Positions 35,374 through 48,982 are shown, counted from the first letter of the stretch. The stretch: 64,000 nucleotides of DNA from Aphis gossypii (GCF_020184175.1 NC_065531.1:74308604-74372603); one strand, 5' to 3'. The notes: generated from the letters alone by a model not told the origin. Translations and numbers: made by a program.

Positions 35374-36224
35374 TCGTTCCATTTAGTTAATTCTATTGAT
35401 TACCATTTTATTCCTGTATATATTCCAAACTGTTAAATTAAATTTATTTAAGCTTAAGGTTTATTACTGATTTGTAAGCCAAAAAAATTTAATTTAATTT
35501 ATAACTAAATATATCATATACATGTAAATACTCTCATGCATTACATGGTTGTATTTAGTAAATATCTTAGAAAGAATAATAATAATAATATACAAAAAAA
35601 AAAAACAGTTATTTAATTTACTCTAGTTATATTAAATAAATGTATAATGATTGTTTTTTTAAAATAAATTTTTATACTGAAACAAAAACCACATTATTTA
35701 TCTATGAAAACATACATTTTTAGCCTTAATATGTCGATACTATTATTATTATTTTATTGATGCATATTTACTATTTAGTTATTAATTATTTTTATTATAT
35801 AACTGTGAATTGTGATTTATAACTAGATTCAATATAATTTAAAGTTGTGAAAATATATAATAATATGCTTGGAAAATATTCATTATCATTTACTATCTTT
35901 CTAATAGTTTGGAGTACAACATTTCAATAGTGTAGGTATATACATAATAGTATGATATGTGATGTATTTAACACATTATTCAAATAGTTTAAAATTCAAT
36001 TGTTGGCACTTGTATTACAAAGATGACAATTAGTTAATGTTATTATAAATTATATTATATAAGAATACTTAAAATCGTAATTGTATCGTTTGAACTCTTT
36101 TACTTTGATGAGTCTAAATATATTTTAATAAAGATCTGAAAACTTAATAAAGGTATATTATAATAATATATATATAGTTTTTGTTTTGTATTATAAAAGT
36201 TGAAAGTATAGTTTTTTACATAGA

Positions 36225-36320
36225 TTAAACTAGTGATTCCCAACATGGGTGGTACCACCTCTTTATGGTTTTTTTTTTTAAATTTTGAAGGGGGTATTTT
36301 ACTTATGAGGGCAATTCTAC
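36225..36320. repeat. hAT-like terminus fragment
   Basis: TAGTGATTCCCAACATGGGTGGTACCACC resembles the start of hAT-type elements with a GATTCCCAAC terminus. No right end was located, so it is listed only as a fragment. Confidence 0.3.
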
Positions 36321-37399
36321 TGTGAAATTGAATTTTATTGATTATAAATTTTGCAATGTAATGTATAGGTAACTGTGTACAATTATAATATATATATATA
36401 TACAATTTAAAATAAATACGAGTATACCTATTGAACTATTGTCGTATACTCCGTTTGCTCTAACGTATACCAAAATAAAGTAAAACCAAAAACGACGTAA
36501 AAATACTTTATTTGAACGCGACGTCCAATGGTGATCGAGTCACACGATCATCACCACTGACCCCTGTGCTGCCTTAGCCATATCTCTTATATATTAAACT
36601 TACAATCAAATTTCTATCGATTGTTCTACATTTTATATGCTTATAAGTTATATTATATTATGCTAATTTACAGTTCATAGACACTAACCTACACAATTGT
36701 TATTTTATTTATTTATTGAATTTCGCCGTTTTAATTAATATCTATGGTTATTTTCTTAACTTAATTCTTACGTACTAACATCTCTTATTTTGATGAAAAT
36801 TCATTAAGACCTAATACAACAGTCCCCGAAATTACAAAAAATATTACCTCATATTTTACACCTTGCCACCGTGGATGTTATGACAGTTATGGAATTGCGT
36901 AATACCTGTGGCAGTATCGTTATCATCGTCTCTTTACGAGGGTTTCTTATCGTCTACTTATGTATGGATGTCCTGCGGATCTTCACTTGTACAGCAATAA
37001 TTATTTAATTTAGTTATTTTTAGTTTATTTTAAGTATTTTATTTATTGTTTTGGGGGTATATGTGGAGGTGGGTAATGTGTGCTTTCATAAGCTGTAGTA
37101 TTGTTATGATCACCGGGTATATCTTATAGCAATTAAAGGCTATGCTTGGTCGTAGGTTTCTATATTTTTTTTTTGTTAATTTGGAAGTTATGGAATATAT
37201 TTTGTCTAGTCTTTATTTAAAGATTTCTGTTAAGTAAAAATATATTAAATTTATAAATTTATTCGTTCATTTTCTTCTCTTCTATGGCGCTTGCTATCAA
37301 CAAAATTATGAACTGATACATATTTCTAAAAACACTATGAAATTATACATATTGGTTATTATTAGTTTATAATATTTACAATTATTTAAAACGTTTTTT

Positions 37400-37850
37400 C
37401 CTATCTGTGAATGGTTTTGTTCTTTGTAAGTGTATGACCATTAGTAGTTAATTTTTCGTTTAATACTAATTCTACCTTATAATTTACATCAGATATCTTT
37501 TTCATTACTTTAAAAGGTCCTCTATATTTATACGTTATTTTTTTTTGATTTGTTTACTTCCTGAACTTTCGTAGTTAGTAATTATGTAAAGCTTTTTCGA
37601 ATTCTAAAAACCCGTATTCCCCTCTTGTTTTTTTGGTATAAGAAAAACTGATGGTGCGTAGCTACTTTTGCTTGGTTCAATAATATTTGCATTAATCATT
37701 TCATCGATTATTTTCTTTAACTTTTCTCTTTGTTTTGTAGAGACTCTGCATGGTGCTTGAAAAACCGGATCTTTTGAACTTAATTTTACTTCATATTCAT
37801 TCACTTTGGCACAGTTTAAATCTAGTTGTTCTGATTGATTTAGGGGTAAA
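37400..37850 (-). pseudogene. Ty3/gypsy polymerase fragment: reverse transcriptase start joined to integrase end
   Basis: On the minus strand 37850-37604 reads LDLNCAKVNEYEVKLSS, RVSTKQREKLKKIIDEM, NANIIEPSKSSYAPSVFLIPKK. This is the N-terminal edge of a gypsy-class reverse transcriptase, with the IIEPS and PKK motifs. Just downstream, 37555-37400 contains YKYRGPFKVMKKISDVNYKVEL, the GPF/Y motif of a gypsy integrase C-terminus. Most of RT, RNase H and the integrase core are missing, so an internal deletion joins the two ends. Not functional. Confidence 0.75.
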
Positions 37851-38052
37851 GGGAATAAAGTTTAATACAGGAGATAGTATGAAAATGGATAAAATTTGGG
37901 CCGATTATAATGGACCACCTACGATAGTCGATAGTATATAAAACAGAGGAAGTAGTCAACATAAAAAATGAACGTATTACGAGAAAAATAATATCAGCAG
38001 AAGACACCTTAATACCACCAAAAATATTAAAACAAAAATTATTATGGTTGTA
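37851..38052 (+). pseudogene. Second gypsy integrase C-terminal fragment, opposite strand
   Basis: The plus strand reads KFNTGDSMKMDKIWADYNGPPTIVDSI, a GPY/F-type integrase tail. After a stop/frameshift near 37938 the same product resumes in another frame as EEVVNIKNERI, then KIISAEDTLIPPKILKQKL, ending at the stop TAA 38050-38052. It abuts the minus-strand fragment head to head, so two separate insertions or an inversion are involved. Confidence 0.55.
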
Positions 38053-38417
38053 ATTTAAAAAAGTAAAAAAATATTTTCAAAAACATATATAGGTTTTGAT
38101 ATTCTGAAACAATGAGTGTTATTTGATAAAATAATCACCCAGCATAATAATTATATACGCGTTAGATGCATGAAAAAGTTTTTTTTTGCAAACACTTGGT
38201 TTAAATGCTAATAAGCAATGGGGGTTAAAAGTCTATTGGGAGTTGAGTCTTCCTATCGGTTATCCCCTCTAATTACGTTAATGTGACTACTTATTTTTGG
38301 AAACTATCGACCATTACTGCTCAATTCCAAATTAAATAATATGTATACGACATTATATTATTTATTAATGTAGGTATATAGCATTAATAAATCAATAATA
38401 TTAGACATTATATTATT

Positions 38418-38860
38418 AAGAGGACGTGATACCCGCACGTGTTGTCTCTGTCTTATACACGCGTAACATAGTTAAAAAGTGTTTTGCGCGGGACGACTGT
38501 ACTCCCTCGATATTTATATCAAAATTACCAAAATTTTAAATCGCATTGAGAAGAACTTTACCTGTGATGTAGCGTTTTAATTTTTTTGATAATGGTAACC
38601 AATCATTTTTAATAATCAAATGAAAAATCGGTTTGAGAACTCGAGTTTTTTTTCATTTAACTATTAAAAAAATGATTGGTTATCACTATCAAACAAATTG
38701 AAACTCTACATCACAGGTAAAGTTCTTCTCAATGCGATTTAAAATTTTGGTAATTTTGATATAAATATCGAGGGAGTACAGTCGTCCCGCGCAAAACACT
38801 TTTTAACTATGTTACGCGTGTATAAGACAGAGACAACACGTGCGGATATCGCGTTCTCTT
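38418..38860. repeat. Foldback element, about 443 bp near-complete palindrome
   Basis: The left arm from AAGAGGACGTGAT (38418) and the right arm ending ATCGCGTTCTCTT (38860) are inverted copies. They run to a short centre near 38628-38647. The stretch ACGTGTTGTCTCTGTCTTAT through CCTGTGATGTAG (about 38437-38572) is essentially identical in both arms; divergence rises toward the centre and the outer 15 bases. A transcript would fold into a hairpin of roughly 200 base pairs. No coding frame. Target duplication not resolved. Confidence 0.88.
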
Positions 38861-39989
38861 ATAATAAGTTATACGTCTCGTATAGATCATTAATCCATCG
38901 ATCTCGACGTCTGCAGTCACCGCGGTGGCAGATGAATGATGATACAACACGGATACCTTACGTTCTTATACCATTATATAAGTTATAACCGTTTGGTATT
39001 TATAAAAGGTATCTATTACCTACGTACTCATAACGTATAGGATATAGGTTATGCATAATATTGTATATACCTATACGTGTACTATACTGCTATATTGTGT
39101 CTAGTAACACTGTAAAAGTGCTTTTAAATTAATATTATATAACCGGGAAGGATTCTCGGTCACGACACGCGTATCAAAATTTATATACAAGTAGTTACCA
39201 GTAAATATAGGCATCTATATATACGACTATAATACAAGCCCGTGTTCTTATACTGTTACGTTTGTACGTGCAATGTTAATATCACTATAACTTGCATAAT
39301 ACACTTATCGCATTAATTGTCGTGCCTATAAATATATATCGTCTGTGCCTGTACAACAATAACACGAACCTGTTTAATAATAAAAAATAAAACCACCCAT
39401 ACCTATTATATCGTACTTATATTATACTTAATTAATGTAATTGATCATATGCTAGCATCGAACAAGTTGTTAGGATGGATATGATAATCAATGACACACG
39501 ACGGAACAGAACAATGTGTAAGTAGGTAGGTTTTAACCCATTTATATAAATATACATACATATACATACATTATATATAAATGCCGTAATATTATACGTC
39601 GTATATACTGCAGCAGGACGTCTTGCACTATTACCGTGTATATTATGTCCTCGTAAATACCTACTCGTTTAAACTTGCCACCTGGTCCTGCAGGAATAAC
39701 ATATTAATACATAAATAAATAATAATAATATTATTCGAATATTTAATACGGAATTATAAAAGATTAAACTTTTAAAATATTTATATACTTACATTTCAGG
39801 ACATATGGTCTATATATATTATACTAATGTATTAGTTATGCCTAGTTTAGAAAAAAAAACAAACACTGTCGGGTGTAAACGCAGTAATGATTTTTTAATA
39901 AAACATTTCAATCTGAACGATCTTTCGGACGATGAGAAACCCTTCTGTATTTTATAATTTACCATTACCAAAGTTTAATTGTAACACAA

Positions 39990-40942
39990 AAAAAGTCGGT
40001 CAAGTGGGTACCGCTCTGCTGCATAGTAGGTTACTATAATTGATGTATTAAATTTTAAATTTTTACGAAATTGCGTATAACGATAACGATTTATCCTTAA
40101 ACGATTTTAAATATTTGTTATTATTCAAAAAGTATAAGTCGTTGATACTTCCAAATTTCACCAGTTATCTTGATTAGCATTTTCTTTACATGATTTAATT
40201 TTCAAAATATTTCACTTATTTTAATGCTATTTATAGGTATTTGAAATATTCGTTTTTCTTTAGTTTTTTTTTTTTTTTATAAATATCAATAAATCATTTT
40301 TGGCATAGTCAAATTACTTGAAAATGTAATACAAAGTTCCTCATAAGTTAATCTTATAGTGATTCAAAAATAATACGAATACACGTGCACAATTTTTTTT
40401 TTTATTAACATCATTTGAAGTTCAAATATTGACGAAAATTCGTCAAAATCATGAATTTTTGCAAACTATTTTGTAGGTATAATTGATAAAATTGTTTATA
40501 TAAATAGCTAAGAGTTGAAATTTAATAAAATTTTCCATAAGTTTGGCTTACAATATAATTATAAAAGAACTTAAATTTTGGTGTATTGAGGCCATTGAAA
40601 CATAAATCGCACCTTTTTCACTAACCACTGGAAATTATATCCTAGGCTGACAAATTAACTTCGTTCAGAATCGTTTTTCGTATACAATGATACCTCTCAT
40701 CAGGGCCGGATTTAGGGTAAGACTGAGTGGGCTGCAGCCCAGGGCCCCCCACAATTTTATGATATTTTAATAAAAAAAAATATATTTTCTTGTTTATGCA
40801 TAAAAAGGGCCCTCGTAATGCATTTCGCCCACAGGCCACCACATACCTAAATCCGCCCCTGCCTCTCATTGGATTCAAATCTAATACATCAATTTTAGTG
40901 ACCTACTATACAGCAGAGCGGTACCCACTTGACCGACTTTTT
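39990..40942. mobile_element. Non-autonomous DNA transposon with ~62-bp terminal inverted repeats
   Basis: AAAAAGTCGGTCAAGTGGGT opens the element and its reverse complement closes it. The match continues through ACCGCTCTGCTG and ATTGATGTATTA with about four differences in 62 bases. The interior is AT-rich and non-coding. A hAT MITE (40701-40861) is inserted near the right end, so this element is older than that one. Superfamily not assigned: the target duplication is unclear. Confidence 0.8.
40701..40861. mobile_element. Nested hAT-type MITE with perfect 8-bp target duplication
   Basis: CAGGGCCGGATTTAGG (left) pairs with CCTAAATCCGCCCCTG (right). CCTCTCAT occurs exactly at 40693-40700 and 40862-40869. 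At 161 bp it is the shortest complete element in the window. Its GGGCCC-rich ends share the CAGGGCCGG start with the element at 1350. Confidence 0.9.
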
Positions 40943-41815
40943 AAATATGATATGATAAAAATGTCAAAACACTCAAAAGTCTGTAAAGTAAATTAAATAG
41001 ACAATAGTATACATATTATATAGCTACATTGGGGATAGGTATATATTACTTGGGTTTATGATCATTGATCACATATTGATTATAATCAGTAAAACTTATA
41101 ACTTAAAACATAATATTATAATAAGCACTGAACTTTATGTACCTATAAACCATGCTTGTTATTAGAATGTCCATAAATCTACCTATAGGTATCTACTCTA
41201 AATGCTACAGTGTAATAACTAATAATATTTGCGATTTAAAATTTGTACAATTTTGTGTCTTTTACGAGAATACGTCAGTTTAAAATGGTGGCTTAGCATA
41301 ATCTATAGACTATAGGTACATATATATGTATTATGTATATAAGTATATAATTTATACATGACCACTTTCAACATGTAAATCACAATATTCATAATACTCT
41401 CGTTGGACGTCTTATTCTATATTATAATATTATAAATTATAATAATTCAAAGAACAACAAATCATAAATGTGTATATATCTATATATATATTATATATTT
41501 ATATCGTATAGTTGAGCGTGAGCATTATAACAGCAATACACGGAGTTTGTCCATATTTAGCGGGTACTGGGCATTTACATATTTTATAATTACAGACTGA
41601 ATTTATTAAGACTAAGTCTCAGCATGCTGCAGCTGCGTGATTCATATTGGCCGGTGCTAAAATTAGCATTTTCTTGTGTTACAAAAAACTGTTCAAATTA
41701 ATTTTTTAAAAAGTGACAAAAACGAACGTATTAATAGAGACATTTAAGTATGTATTATATTATTATAATGTATGAGTTATAAATAAATATAATGCATAGG
41801 TATTACTTATTTATC

Positions 41816-41848
<33 letters not shown>

Positions 41849-41850
41849 AT
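41816..41850. repeat. ATT microsatellite
   Basis: An uninterrupted run of ATT trinucleotides. Comparable ATT/AAT runs occur at 43171-43190, 50060-50083, 50330-50353, 63179-63200 and 63389-63411. Confidence 0.9.
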
Positions 41851-42021
41851 TCATATTCATCATTATGTATATTTAATTTTTTATCAAATACATATACCTA
41901 TAATATTATATGTATTATACATTATAATAATTATCATGTATTCAATATTTCAAAATTTGTTTATGTTTTAAATAAAATTAATTTTTTTTTCAATTTATTG
42001 AAATAAAACAATATTTTTTCA

Positions 42022-42513
42022 GGGTTCTATACCGTAAAACGGGACCCTATTACTTTGGCTCCCCTGTCCGTCCGTCTGTCACCAGACTGTATCTCATTAA
42101 CCGTGAAAGTTAGACAGTTGAAATTTTCACAGATGATGTATTTCTGTTGCCGTTATATAACAACAAATACTTTTAAAAGTGATAGGCCTAATCCCGGGAG
42201 TTGCTCAAACAGACATTTTGAGATTTACGATAGAAATTTTAGTTATTTAATATTTTAGTTTGGTTGCTTTTAGTTACAATAATAATAATAATTAGTTCAA
42301 AAGAAATTATTATCCTTAAATTTGTTATTATTTGTTTCCGTGGTGATCGATGAATCAACCCAATGCATCACATTTCCAATAACATTTCTGTAAAATAACA
42401 GCAAAGACCAATGAGTTAATTGACATAGACACATAGTTTTCCCAAATCTAGCACAAACTTACAGAAATGGTACGGAACCCTTCGTGTGCGAGCCCGACTC
42501 GCAGTTGGCCGGT
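42022..42513 (+). repeat. Interspersed repeat with GGGTTC start and 3' hairpin
   Basis: It begins GGGTTCTATACCGTAAAACGG and ends GGTACGGAACCCTTCGTGTG followed by the stem-loop TGCGAG-CCCGA-CTCGCA and GTTGGCCGG. The GGTACGGAACCC near the right end is an imperfect inverted copy of the start. The conserved middle (TCCGTCCGTCTGTCACCAGA, GAAATTTTCACAGATGATGT) matches, from memory, a repeat widespread in Lepidoptera and other arthropods; I cannot name the family with certainty. Non-coding. Confidence 0.6.
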
Positions 42514-42703
42514 TGTTTTGAAATATTTAAAATTTTTAAAATTAAAATTTTAAAATTTATAAGTAGATAATAATATGTCAATTTATTAAAAACAAATTTA
42601 AAGGGCACTATCCAATAATATTGGAGCATTACTGATATAGTTATTTCAAACTCGACCTGAAATATTGGAGTTTATGCGCATGCCTATGAATCTAGGATAT
42701 AAT

Positions 42704-43152
42704 GATATCCCAACAAAAACACTACGCCAAACTCCGTGTAAAAAAACGCTCAGTATAAAAAAAATCCACCTCAAAAAGTTGTGATATCATTTTATAGCTA
42801 TGTATTTAAACTATATAGGAATAGATATATTATTATAATTTATGTTAAAATTCATTGCTTATAATTGAACTTAGCTGGTGACATTATTTAAAACTCATGA
42901 GAATTCATTTCGTATTGAGTATACATGTTATCTTTGAAAATGAGTGATACTAATTAAGTGTTATAATTTTAAAGTCACCAGCTAAGTTCAATTTATAAGC
43001 AATGAATTTTAACATAAATTATAATAATATATCTATTCCTATATAGTTAAATACATAGCTATAAAATGATATCACAACTTTTTGAGGTGGATTTTTTTTA
43101 TACTGAGCGTTTTTTTACACGGAGTTTGGCGTAGTGTTTTTGTTGGGATATC
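42704..43152. repeat. Foldback element with two 179-bp near-identical inverted arms
   Basis: The arms 42704-42882 and 42974-43152 are reverse complements with only two single-base indels by eye. They start GATATCCCAACAAAAACAC and meet at GTGAC/GTCAC around a 91-bp unique loop (42883-42973). The near-identity implies a recent origin or gene conversion. No reading frame inside. Confidence 0.92.
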
Positions 43153-43601
43153 ACTAATTTTTTTTATGTTATTATTATTATTATTATTGTTGTTGTTGTT
43201 GTAATCATTATTATTAAATATTATAATGTCATATATGTATTAGTATATATCAAACATTTAGTTTTTAATTATTTTTTCCTGAAAACACCGCCACCGCAAG
43301 CGCTGTGACAAAGCACGCGCGTACGGTAAGTGTGTGTGTGAGCTCCTCAGTGGCGGGGAACTTCATGCGGGCCGCAGGGAATATTATCGAATAACATTTT
43401 CTTTTTTTGCCATAAAAATTCATAATATATTTGGCTATAACTCCATTTATAATGTTCAGATCGGATAAAAAGTGCAGCATGCACTTCTACGGAACATTTC
43501 CAATAAGATTGGTGCATTGTCAAACTAAATTATTGTACAAGAAATTAGGTATGCATTGTCAACTATTTTTTTTCGTGATTTCAGATACTTCCTGTAATTA
43601 T

Positions 43602-43686
43602 ACCCGGCAGTTGTCGCGCGTTGTGATTGCCGATGCGTTCATTTTAAGGCGTTTTTTTTTTTATACTTAGCGCGACCCTGCCGGGT
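43602..43686. repeat. GC-rich imperfect hairpin
   Basis: ACCCGGCAGTTGTCGCGC (43602-43619) pairs with GCGCGACCCTGCCGGGT (43670-43686) around a loop of about 50 bases. Unusually GC-rich for this region. It could be a short transposon end pair or a structured RNA; nothing decides between them. Confidence 0.5.
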
Positions 43687-46600
43687 CGTTGGATATTTGT
43701 TGTATATATAATGTATACAATATAGTCTTAGTGTAAATGATAGATCTTAAAAGCGTTAGTGTTTAATGTTTATATAGTGTGTAATATTCAAAGTTCTCTT
43801 ATGTGCAGTACTCGTATAATAATAGCAATGATATTAAATTATGTATAATTGAATATAGGTATTTGTCTTTGAAATGTACAAAATGTGTGCTTTACACCAC
43901 ACTTAACGTATATGATTTAATTATTTTATAGGTACACTGTTTAGGGTAAATACTCATGATATATTAAATTTACTTAATAAGTTAAAAACGTCCGAGTACA
44001 CCTATCTATAAAGTTTAAGCCACTTCATAATTAATTGATCTGTCTTAGTCACGACTCACGAATGAATGCGGTACGTTTGTGGCTACGGGGTCCTCTAAAC
44101 GTAATTTGGATAGAAGAAGAATATTGCAACAGTTAATTTTTTCAACAGTTTTACCACTTATAAATAATACAAATAAAACCAAATTATTATTATTATTATT
44201 TTTTTTAATGTAGTATTGTATAGTTGCTTATTAAGTAATAAAATAATTACTAAAAAATAATTTTAGTTGCTAAAGTATAATAATAATTACGTATTTTTTA
44301 CAACGAATTATCATAAATAATAAATATTATTTTTGTATTTTATTTCATTTTAACCGAAACGTATAATTATATGATAAGTAGTCAGTCTCATAAATACCGT
44401 CATAGGTAGACATAAATTATTATGGTTTCAATGCTGTTTTCATGTTATACATATAAATGTCGGGGATTTAATAGTTAGGCAACTTATTTTACATAATTTA
44501 ACCGGTGCAACGGTGCATCTACATCATGAATTCTAAATTTGATAATCAGTAAGTGAGTTGCGCCACTGTATATAAAATATTTAAAATGGTTACAGTTTAT
44601 TTGTTTTTAACAAACCTACGTTTATTGAGTTCCTAAAATATCATAGAGCCATATAGGTCTAAAATTCCGTACACCTTGGACAATAAGTCAAAAATATATT
44701 ATTAAGTTTGTTTTAAACATAACTTATATATTTATCAATGTACAATGTAGATACTAAGATTTTGATTATATTTCAATATTCAATACTTGGTTGAATAAGT
44801 CATTAATAACAATTAATTTCAAACTTAAACGTAAAAATTTAAATTGCATTTTTATAATAAATAATAAATTCAATAACACTATTATATTATATACTTCTAA
44901 TATACCTTTGCACAGTACATTTTAATTAAATTTAACTATGTTAATGTACGGTGTATTTTTTTAGGTGATATTATATTATATTATATATTATGTTTTGATA
45001 AATTTTAAACTAGCAATTAAAATTTATAACCAAAGCTTATACATACAGTTAAATAATTCTTAAACGTCTAATAATGTTGTTTTTGTCTATCCGAGGATCG
45101 ATCTGTATTACGAGTATATTGTCTACTTATAAGTCCACTGCGTTCAAGGGTTCGATCAATTTTCATAATTATTCCACCCACAAAAAACAGCTATAGATTA
45201 TAGTAGTAAACCTAAAGATAGATATATTAATTAATGGATAATATATATACCTCTAATCGAGTAATATACTAAGATAATTCACTAATCTAAATTTACTCTC
45301 GAAAGTTTATTTAATCAGAGCTATTATTTGAAAATGTTGAACTTAAATTTTCCAATATTTAGTATTGTAGTAATCATAAGTTTAATTAATTCGTTATAAG
45401 CCGGAGGCATATTTGAGTCTCAAACAAGAAGGAGAAGGGGTGATTATATTTTAACAGAAACATTCATTTTTTATTTTATTATTTTTAATATCAATTTGAT
45501 AATTGTTTTATCATATCAATATATAAAAACCAAGAATCTTAAGACAGATTCTATATCGCTCCCATTTTAATACGTTACTTATATTATCAAATATCAATAA
45601 GATTTTTTTACAAGACTAATAGATCGTAAAAAGTAAATAAAAATTATTTTTTTTAAACCTATGCAAAAGTATTAAATGTACCTAATAATTATGGAGGTAG
45701 ATATCTATTATTGATTATCAATACATAATATATAAGTTGTATATTTTATGACCGATGTTAATAAAATAATATGATATTTTAAACATTTAAACCTTAAATT
45801 ATGCCCCTAAATTGCCTACCTAATGCGCCGTCATAAATGAGATATTTTGACGTGGATAATATTGATGGATATATAGAGATTGAAAGCAAATGAATACATA
45901 TAAGTATCATATAAAAAATGTCAATGAATAGCTTTTTTATATTTAAAAAAATGTATATTTATAATATATAATATTATTATGTACAATAAGTAAATTTGAT
46001 AGCTAAACTAAAATAAAAACAACATGAAATAAGGTGAAGAGAGAGGCCCAATGTGAGAGCCAATGTGGAAACCTTCTGACTTGGAGCCTGGAGGGAAAGG
46101 AGTTTAACTTAGTTAATTAAAGTAAAATACAATTTGGGATTCAAGAGATCTCAACACCAGTATTTTTAGTCGAAGTAGGTTATCTGGGATGGATTCACTG
46201 ACTAAGTTAGATACTTATAAATGTGTGTGGTTGATTAATTTAGTATGGCATTTTTTGTAGTAGTTTTTTGTTATGGTAGAAACTGTTTCAATTTTTTCGG
46301 TCTTTGAGTAATGAAAAGTTTGACGTACTATGGCACAGATATTATTTAGAGATTGACTCTCTTCGTTAGGAAAAAAAGGACTAGATGGTTCGTATTTGGT
46401 AAAGCTTGGAACGTCCCCATACTTGGATGCCATTAGCCCAGATGGATTTTAGCTTTAATTTATATATTAAAACTTGAGAATAGGATGTAACAGATGAAGT
46501 CTAGTGTTAAAAACGTTTCTGTTAGTTTTTAAGTGTAGACCCCAAATAATAATAGACACTTGTCTAAGATTATATCAAAAAATAGCTTTTTAAATTTGAT

Positions 46601-48982
46601 ATCGTAATAATTATGACAAATAATATGAAATAATATTATTTTTAATCTAAAATATAATTATATATATTTCTTCGTAATACGGTCCCAGCACCTGCAACTC
46701 TCCTTATCCATATTATACACTGTCACTCTGGCCCAGATAGAAAAATATCAAGGTTAAATTGATATATATTATATTGATACATATTTTATGAATACAAATA
46801 CAACGATTGCTTAATGAAATAATACAGAATTGTAGCTTATAATACTTATAATACACTATTTTATAGCTTTAAGTCCGCTTACATATATGTATAATTTATA
46901 TATATAATATATATGATTTTATAATATTTATAGTATAGGATGATTCGTCAAGCGTGCTCATTTCTTTTGTTTTTTTCAACAATACTGTTATTTAAAATCT
47001 GATTTTTGGAATTTTTTTTGTATATCTTATATACTTTTTAAATATTTTAAGATTTTCAAACTATTTTGCTGGAGAGTTCTATTTCTGAGGAGTTAAAAAA
47101 TTCTGTTTTTCTAATTAGTATCTTCTTTTTGTATTGCAAAAAGTATTTAGTAGATAGCTTTTCTGAAAATGTTTAAATACCAAAATTTAAATTTGTACGA
47201 ATAGTTTCATTGGCCCATAATAATGGCTTTAGAAGATATAGGCCATAGGGGGTCTCGATGATTTGAAAATCTTACTAATTAATATTAATACTTATCAAAA
47301 TGTATATATTTTTTTTAAATATGATCCCCTGCAGTAAAGTAAATACTAGATCCAATATTGCACTATTATCCTTATAGTATTTGCATTTTAATAACTAAGT
47401 AACTACTTACTTGTTCAAATTCTGATTTAGAGATCTATATTAAAATTTTCAAAATAATTACTAGTAAAAAAAAGGAGTTTTCATTTGAAAAATAGAACTT
47501 TGTATCGCTACAGGAAATTCCTTAAATCGTATTATCAAATACGATCCTTATAAGTTATAAGTATATTTAAAAAATTACAAAAATCAGAATTTGAACATTT
47601 ATTATTATTTTATAAAAAGAAAAAAATGGGGGTGAGTACGAGTATATTATGCTTAGTGATTACCATACATGAAATATTATATAAAAACTCAAAATTGAAA
47701 TATTATTTTAAGATTGCAGTAATCGTTATAGATTTTAATATGTCAAACTTTAAAATAAAAAGTCATTAATCTTAATATAATTGTTCGTCTATTTATATGA
47801 TATCATAATACTACAAATGCATTTTATGCCAAGTTTTTTTGTGTATAGTTGTATTAATGTTTCATAAATCATTGTTCCGTTGAAAATAAGTTAAAATAAA
47901 TACACAAATCATCAACGAAAATAAGAAGGCATTTTTCATAAAAAAATGTATATAGATATTGTTGGACATTATAGAGTTATAACTTATAATTTCAACAACT
48001 TATTAACACCATGATAATTAATTAATACTAAAAAATTAAAAATTAAAACTGTGGTAATTAATTTTAAATAAAAAGTGTAAGATTTTATTTAATACAAATT
48101 TTAAACTCAGTTGTTTCATTTATTACAATAATACTACTTACCAAATAATATAAATTTGTTTAATTATACTAAATTAAAAAATTTTTTAATGAGTCCTTAA
48201 CACCCCTGTCTCCCATCTTATTTATGTTTATGTAAATACATAATTCATGTAACTTATAAATATATTATATTTTACGACTTGAAAAACTATGTTGTTATAG
48301 AATCAGGTATACATAATATAACTATAAATATAAGTCACTATCACAATTCACAGGTAAGACGCATAACTTAAATATTAGTTTGTTAAAAATTATTTGATTT
48401 AGTACGTATTGAGATTTTTCATTAATGTTGTTGTTTTGGTGGTTAAATAAATTACGTTAGGTACATAATATACTTATTTACTTATGAAATCTCTTCTATT
48501 TGTTTTTAGATACGTATATATTAAATTTTTTAATGGTATATTATTTGTTTAAGATCTGGTGACTGGCATTAGTATTTAGTATAAGTATATAAGTAGTCGT
48601 TTTAGATGCTTGGGATAATAATAATATAATAATATAATAATATGAAATAGTTATAATTTATACACATGTGTGTGTGTGTTTAATGTTTAATTTTTTATTC
48701 ATTTAGACTTCAACCATACACGGCCATATTATATACCTTATAAAAATTACATTGTTAATTTCGACGACGTTGCTTCATAAAAAAAATGAAGAAATACTAC
48801 GTTTTACTATACTAACATTTAATGCAAAATGGAATATAAATTATCATAATTCAAATATCAGGGTTTTTTAAATTATATTACACACACACACGCGCGGGTT
48901 TATATAGGTGTTTTTTTATTGTTTAATATAATATGTTCGTTAGAGATTTATAGTAAAAGAAAACAAACATGCTTATATACTT

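Noticed and set aside
46215..46433. Minus-strand 72-codon frame (MASKYGDVPSFTKYEPSS)
   Set aside because: Less repetitive than most, but no recognisable family, no flanking exons found and no splice evidence.
46940..47645. Possible MITE between GTGCTCATTTC and GGGGTGAGTACG
   Set aside because: The inverted match is too weak to support an element.
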